From Kofleriaceae bacterium (GTDB taxonomy: Bacteria; Myxococcota_A; Polyangia; Haliangiales; Haliangiaceae): 63,356 nucleotides of DNA. This document shows positions 59,983-63,356 of the stretch, piece after piece (within the stretch, counting starts at the first letter, position 1; every line of letters begins with the position of its first letter). Under the pieces are notes generated by a model that had not been told where the DNA came from, did not search any database, and worked only from the letters and a program-made list of their open reading frames with translations. The DNA lies in contig JABFXX010000301.1 in assembly GCA_013368795.1 (NCBI GenBank), positions 1-63,356 on the forward strand, read 5' to 3'. The translations under genes were made by a program, and so were the position numbers.

Positions 59983-61074
59983 CTACGTCGCGACCGGCGG
60001 CGCCTTGACGATGTAGTCGAAGTAGTCGCTCGGCTCGCCCTTCTTGCCGTCCATCGCTGCACGCGCGACGTTGAACATCTCGCGCGCGGTGACGTAGTGC
60101 AGCTTGTCGCCGCGCTGCTTGTAGCGCTGCAGCGCCTGGTGCATCTCGCGGCCGTCGTTGCCGAGGAGGGACGCGGCGGTCTTCTCGATCGCGCCGTGCG
60201 TGTGGACCTTGACGAAGATCCACTCGGGGCGGCCCTCGACGTGGATGCCTTGCTCGACCCACGTGTCGACGCGCTGGGCGGTCGGCGGATCGTTGCCGGT
60301 GAGCGCGCCGTTCTCGAGGCGGATGCCGAGCGTGCCCTTGCGCGCGAACGCGAGGGGGCCGGTGATCATGAGGAGACGATCGTCGTAGGCGGCGCCGACC
60401 TTCGCGCGCTCGCCCTGCTCGTAGCTGCGGCGCTTGGTGAGGTCACCGACGGGCCAGTAGATCTGGTTGACCTTGTCGGGCTGACACGGGTCGGGCGCGG
60501 ACGGGAACGTGAGGTCGACGTAGCAGCCGAGCTGGTGGAGCATCACGAGCTCGTCGTCGACGCCGCACCATTTGCCGTCGGGACGACCGTTCGCGAGGCT
60601 CCAGTTACCGTGGATGAACGCCCACTGATAGCCGCCGTCCTTTCGCGATAGATGGCCGTGCTGGGCGAAGGTGTCGAGGTGCTCCTGGATGCGCGGCGCG
60701 AGCGTGTGCGCGGTGTCGCCGTCGTGATGGAGATGGAACTCGACCTCGCCGAAGCCGGCGCGCACGAGCTTTGCGAGCTGGTCGAGGTAGTGCGGCTTGT
60801 ACTCCTCGCCGGGAAAGAACCAACCGTGTCGAGGAGGGCGGCCGTCGCTATCTCTGAACTCACCCAGCGAGGGATAGCGGTCGGCCCAGACGTCGACGCG
60901 AGCGCGCGCAACGTCGTCGGGAGCGCGACCCCAATGGGGTTCGTAGTGATCGCACAGCGCGAACAGGATGTGCCGTTGTCCACCAGGCTGTGGCGTGCGC
61001 GCACGGCGCACGAGGTGCCGTGCGTAATCGGGCAGCCATTGGTGGAGGTTCTTTTTACGGAGACGTGTCAGCAC
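59983..61074 (-). CDS. Polysaccharide deacetylase-like protein
   Basis: 363 aa from GTG 61074. FALCDHYEPHWG near 37-48, EVEFHLHHDGDTAHTL near 112-127 and FIHGNWSLANGR near 152-163 place Asp/His groups as in the NodB-homology barrel (metal triad), and THGAIEKT near 310 provides the last conserved His. Not a clear match to a named deacetylase. No signal peptide. Divergent from a tandem pair of PaaK-like genes, which suggests a surface-polysaccharide or lipid-linked role. Confidence 0.6.
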   Translation of the reverse strand: MLTRLRKKNLHQWLPDYARHLVRRARTPQPGGQRHILFALCDHYEPHWGRAPDDVARARVDVWADRYPSLGEFRDSDGRPPRHGWFFPGEEYKPHYLDQLAKLVRAGFGEVEFHLHHDGDTAHTLAPRIQEHLDTFAQHGHLSRKDGGYQWAFIHGNWSLANGRPDGKWCGVDDELVMLHQLGCYVDLTFPSAPDPCQPDKVNQIYWPVGDLTKRRSYEQGERAKVGAAYDDRLLMITGPLAFARKGTLGIRLENGALTGNDPPTAQRVDTWVEQGIHVEGRPEWIFVKVHTHGAIEKTAASLLGNDGREMHQALQRYKQRGDKLHYVTAREMFNVARAAMDGKKGEPSDYFDYIVKAPPVAT

Positions 61075-61104
61075 GTGGCCTCGATGTTAAACAAAGACGT
61101 CGTT

Positions 61105-62481
61105 ATGGATCTCTACGGTCCGCTGCTCGCAAAGGCGCTTTTCCCTGCATTCGAGGCTGCGCGCGGTCGACCGACGGTGCCTCTTCTCCGGTACCTGCAA
61201 GGGACCGAGCGCTGGTCGCTCCAGGCGCTTCGCGATTTGCAGACCGGCATGCTGCGGCGTCTCTTGCGGCATGCATACCAACACACCGCGTATTACCGCG
61301 AAGCGATGGACGAGCGTGGGTTGCGGCCGGAGGACTTCGAATCCGTCGACGATATCGCGCGAATGCCGCTACTGGATCGCGACACCGTGCGGGCCACGAT
61401 GGATTCTCGCCTCGCGGGCGCACCGCCGGGTGTCGCGATCAAGAAGTCGACGAGCGGTACGACGGGCGAGCCCGTTGTCGTGAAGTACAACCACGAGTCG
61501 CGGCACTGGCGCGATGCGACGCGCATGCGCGGGTATGGCTGGGCCGGCTGGCAACTCGGCCAGCGCACGATGCACTACTGGGGTTTTGGGCCGCCGGCGA
61601 AGACGTGGACGCATCGCAAGAAGATCGCGCTCGATCGGATGATCAAGCGCGACCTGTTCGTCGACTGCACGCCACGCGGCGAGGAGGCATTGCGCGCCGC
61701 CGTCGACATGCTGCGCCGGTTCGAGCCGCAGGCGATGGTCGCGTACTCGGCCGGTGCGGCGGCGCTCGCGCACTTCATCAACGAGAACAAGCTGCGCACG
61801 TGGAAGAAGTCGTTCCCCGTGCTCGTCGGCGCCGAGCGATTGTGGCCGCACGATCGCACCGCGATCGAGGAGGCGTTCGGCCCCGCGTTCGAGACGTACG
61901 GCTGCCGCGAGGTGATGCTGATGTCGTCCGAGTGCGAAGCGCACGCGGGCATGCACACGTCGATGGAGACGATGATCGTCGAGATCCTCGTTCGCGACGC
62001 CGATGGCACGATGCGCGCGGCGAAGCCGGGCGAGACCGGCGAGGTCGTGATCACCGATCTCCACAACCTCGCGTGCCCGATGATCCGCTACGTCAACGGT
62101 GACCTCGCGGTCGCGCACGAAGCGCAGGTTTGCTCGTGCGGACGCGCGCTGACGAAGATCGGTCCGGTCGAAGGACGCACGACGGAGACGCTGCGCGATG
62201 GCCGCGGAAATGCAGTCGGTGGCCTCGTATTCAACATCCTCTTCGGCGTCATGGAGCAGGTCGCGAAGAAGTTCCAGGTCGTGCAGAGGCTCGACGGCAG
62301 CGTCGTCATGAAGGTCGTGCCGACGGTGGGCGTGCAGCTGCCCGTCGAGAACAGCAAAGCGATTCACGCGTTCGCGGACAAGTATCTGCCCGGGGCGCCG
62401 TTCGAGATCGAATACGTCGAGGACATCCCACTGACGGCGGCGGGGAAGCGTAAAGTGGTAGTCGTGGAGCGTCCCGCATGA
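61105..62481 (+). CDS. PaaK-like adenylate-forming enzyme, copy 1
   Basis: 458 aa from ATG 61105 (ATG 61084 possible); the tandem relative starts at the matching residue (MSDLYGQLL against MDLYGPLL), which favours 61105. IKKSTSGTTGEPVVV is the ATP-binding motif of the adenylate-forming superfamily; YGCREVMLMSSECEAHAG and IRYVNGDLAV follow, as in phenylacetate-CoA ligase relatives such as CapK. AAGKRKVVV near the end is the C-terminal domain Lys motif. Activates a carboxylic acid as acyl-AMP, substrate unknown. Overlaps the second copy (ATGA). Confidence 0.82.
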   Translation: MDLYGPLLAKALFPAFEAARGRPTVPLLRYLQGTERWSLQALRDLQTGMLRRLLRHAYQHTAYYREAMDERGLRPEDFESVDDIARMPLLDRDTVRATMDSRLAGAPPGVAIKKSTSGTTGEPVVVKYNHESRHWRDATRMRGYGWAGWQLGQRTMHYWGFGPPAKTWTHRKKIALDRMIKRDLFVDCTPRGEEALRAAVDMLRRFEPQAMVAYSAGAAALAHFINENKLRTWKKSFPVLVGAERLWPHDRTAIEEAFGPAFETYGCREVMLMSSECEAHAGMHTSMETMIVEILVRDADGTMRAAKPGETGEVVITDLHNLACPMIRYVNGDLAVAHEAQVCSCGRALTKIGPVEGRTTETLRDGRGNAVGGLVFNILFGVMEQVAKKFQVVQRLDGSVVMKVVPTVGVQLPVENSKAIHAFADKYLPGAPFEIEYVEDIPLTAAGKRKVVVVERPA

Positions 62482-63356
62482 GCGATCTGTACGGTCAGCT
62501 CCTGTCGAAGACGCTGTTTCCGGCGTTCGAGGCGGCGCGGGGCCGGCCGACCGTTCCGCTGCTCCGTTATCTCGCCGAGACGCAGATGTGGTCACCGGGC
62601 CAGCTGCGCGAGCTTCAGACCGGCCTGTTGCGCCGGCTGCTTCGCCACGCCTATCGCCACACGACCTACTACCGGCGCGTGATGGACGAGCGTGGCCTTC
62701 GCGCCGAGGACATCATGTCGCCGGCGGACCTCGCGAAGCTGCCGCTGCTCGATCGGCCGACGCTGCGCGCGACGATGATCGATCGCACCGCGAACGCGCC
62801 GCCGACCGCGGTGATCCGCAAGGTGACGAGCGGCTCGAGCGGTCAGCCCGTCGAGGTGCTCTACAACGCCGAGTCGCGGCACTGGCGCGACGCGATCCGC
62901 ATGCGCGGCTATGGCTGGGGCGGCTACCAGCTCGGCAACCGCACGCTGCACTACTGGGGCTTCGTGCCGATGTCGACGACGACATGGTGGAAGCGCAGCA
63001 AGGTCATCGTCGATCGCTTGTTCAAGCGCGACCTGTTCATCGACTGCACGCCGCGCGGCGAAGAAGCGCTGATGCACGTCGTCGAGCAGATCCGCGAGTT
63101 CAAGCCGCAGTCGATCATCGCGTATGCGAGCGGCGCCGGCGCGCTCGCGCGGTTCGTCAACGATCGCGGCCTGCGCGACTGGGACAACATCCCGGTGCTG
63201 ACCGGCGCCGAGGGTCTGTTGCCGCACGACCGCGTCGAGATCGACAAGGCGTTCGGTGCCGCATTCGACACGTACGGCTGCCGCGAGGTGATGCTGATGG
63301 CGTCGGAGTGCGAGGCGCACGACGGCCTGCACACGTCGATGGAGAACATGATCGTC
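62478..63356 (+). CDS. PaaK-like adenylate-forming enzyme, copy 2 (runs off window)
   Basis: 293 codons visible before the window ends. RKVTSGSSGQPVEVLYN corresponds to the ATP motif of copy 1 (Thr-Thr replaced by Ser-Ser), and DTYGCREVMLMASECEAHDG to its later motif. Identity to copy 1 is high along the whole visible length by eye, but several blocks differ, so the two enzymes probably use different acids. Start overlaps the first copy by four bases. The C-terminal Lys domain lies beyond the window. Confidence 0.82.
   Translation, partial: MSDLYGQLLSKTLFPAFEAARGRPTVPLLRYLAETQMWSPGQLRELQTGLLRRLLRHAYRHTTYYRRVMDERGLRAEDIMSPADLAKLPLLDRPTLRATMIDRTANAPPTAVIRKVTSGSSGQPVEVLYNAESRHWRDAIRMRGYGWGGYQLGNRTLHYWGFVPMSTTTWWKRSKVIVDRLFKRDLFIDCTPRGEEALMHVVEQIREFKPQSIIAYASGAGALARFVNDRGLRDWDNIPVLTGAEGLLPHDRVEIDKAFGAAFDTYGCREVMLMASECEAHDGLHTSMENMIV

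Overview
The window is GC-rich (roughly two thirds or more G+C by eye) and almost fully coding, with about 60 genes and no gap over about 260 bases. Lipoproteins, Ser/Thr protein kinases with an HRDVSP catalytic loop, and a secreted protease ending in a Cys-Gly / hydrophobic / Arg tail (MYXO-CTERM-like) point to a myxobacterium or relative (Myxococcota, perhaps the Haliangiales/Kofleriaceae side). That placement is inference. I saw no rRNA, tRNA, CRISPR array, transposase or phage gene.

Layout. 1-5.5 kb: metallo-beta-lactamase-fold hydrolase (cut by the window edge), polysaccharide flippase, phospholipase D/cardiolipin synthase, GreB, CNNM/CorC protein. 5.6-12.7 kb: SPFH protein, acyl-CoA dehydrogenase, M15-like peptidase, two protein kinases, glutamyl-Q tRNA(Asp) synthetase. 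12.7-19.4 kb: secreted proteins and lipoproteins, plus a divergent nucleotidyltransferase / CDP-alcohol phosphatidyltransferase pair. 19.5-41 kb: a large metal-handling region. 41-51 kb: RtcB-archease, MgtE, a KinB-like kinase with an NtrC-type regulator, a cNMP/DUF1003 protein, a double-glycine peptide, a nickel/cobalt-type permease, a parvulin and a KirBac channel. 51-63 kb: SNF2 helicase, ECF sigma/ChrR-like anti-sigma, LysE permease, kinase, desaturase, and two tandem PaaK-like adenylating enzymes (the second runs off the end) opposite a deacetylase-like protein.

The 19.5-41 kb region is the most interesting part. It has two complete heavy-metal RND (CBA) efflux systems. One is headed by a BlaI/CopY-type repressor and an M56 membrane protease whose extracytoplasmic loop is a His/Cys cluster. 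Two matching dyads (CTACTA-N7-TAGTAG) lie where such a repressor should bind, one of them over a -35 box. The region also has a YcnI-like copper protein, a permease with a His-rich tail, PepSY and DUF1259 proteins, several His/Cys-rich exported proteins, and three paralogous one-heme (CxxCH) lipoproteins at its two ends. My reading, not proven, is a metal-inducible envelope defence in which the M56 protease senses metal and destroys the repressor.

Many neighbours are translationally coupled (ATGA or TGATG overlaps), and five convergent pairs share a four-base overlapping stop (CTAG or CTAA).
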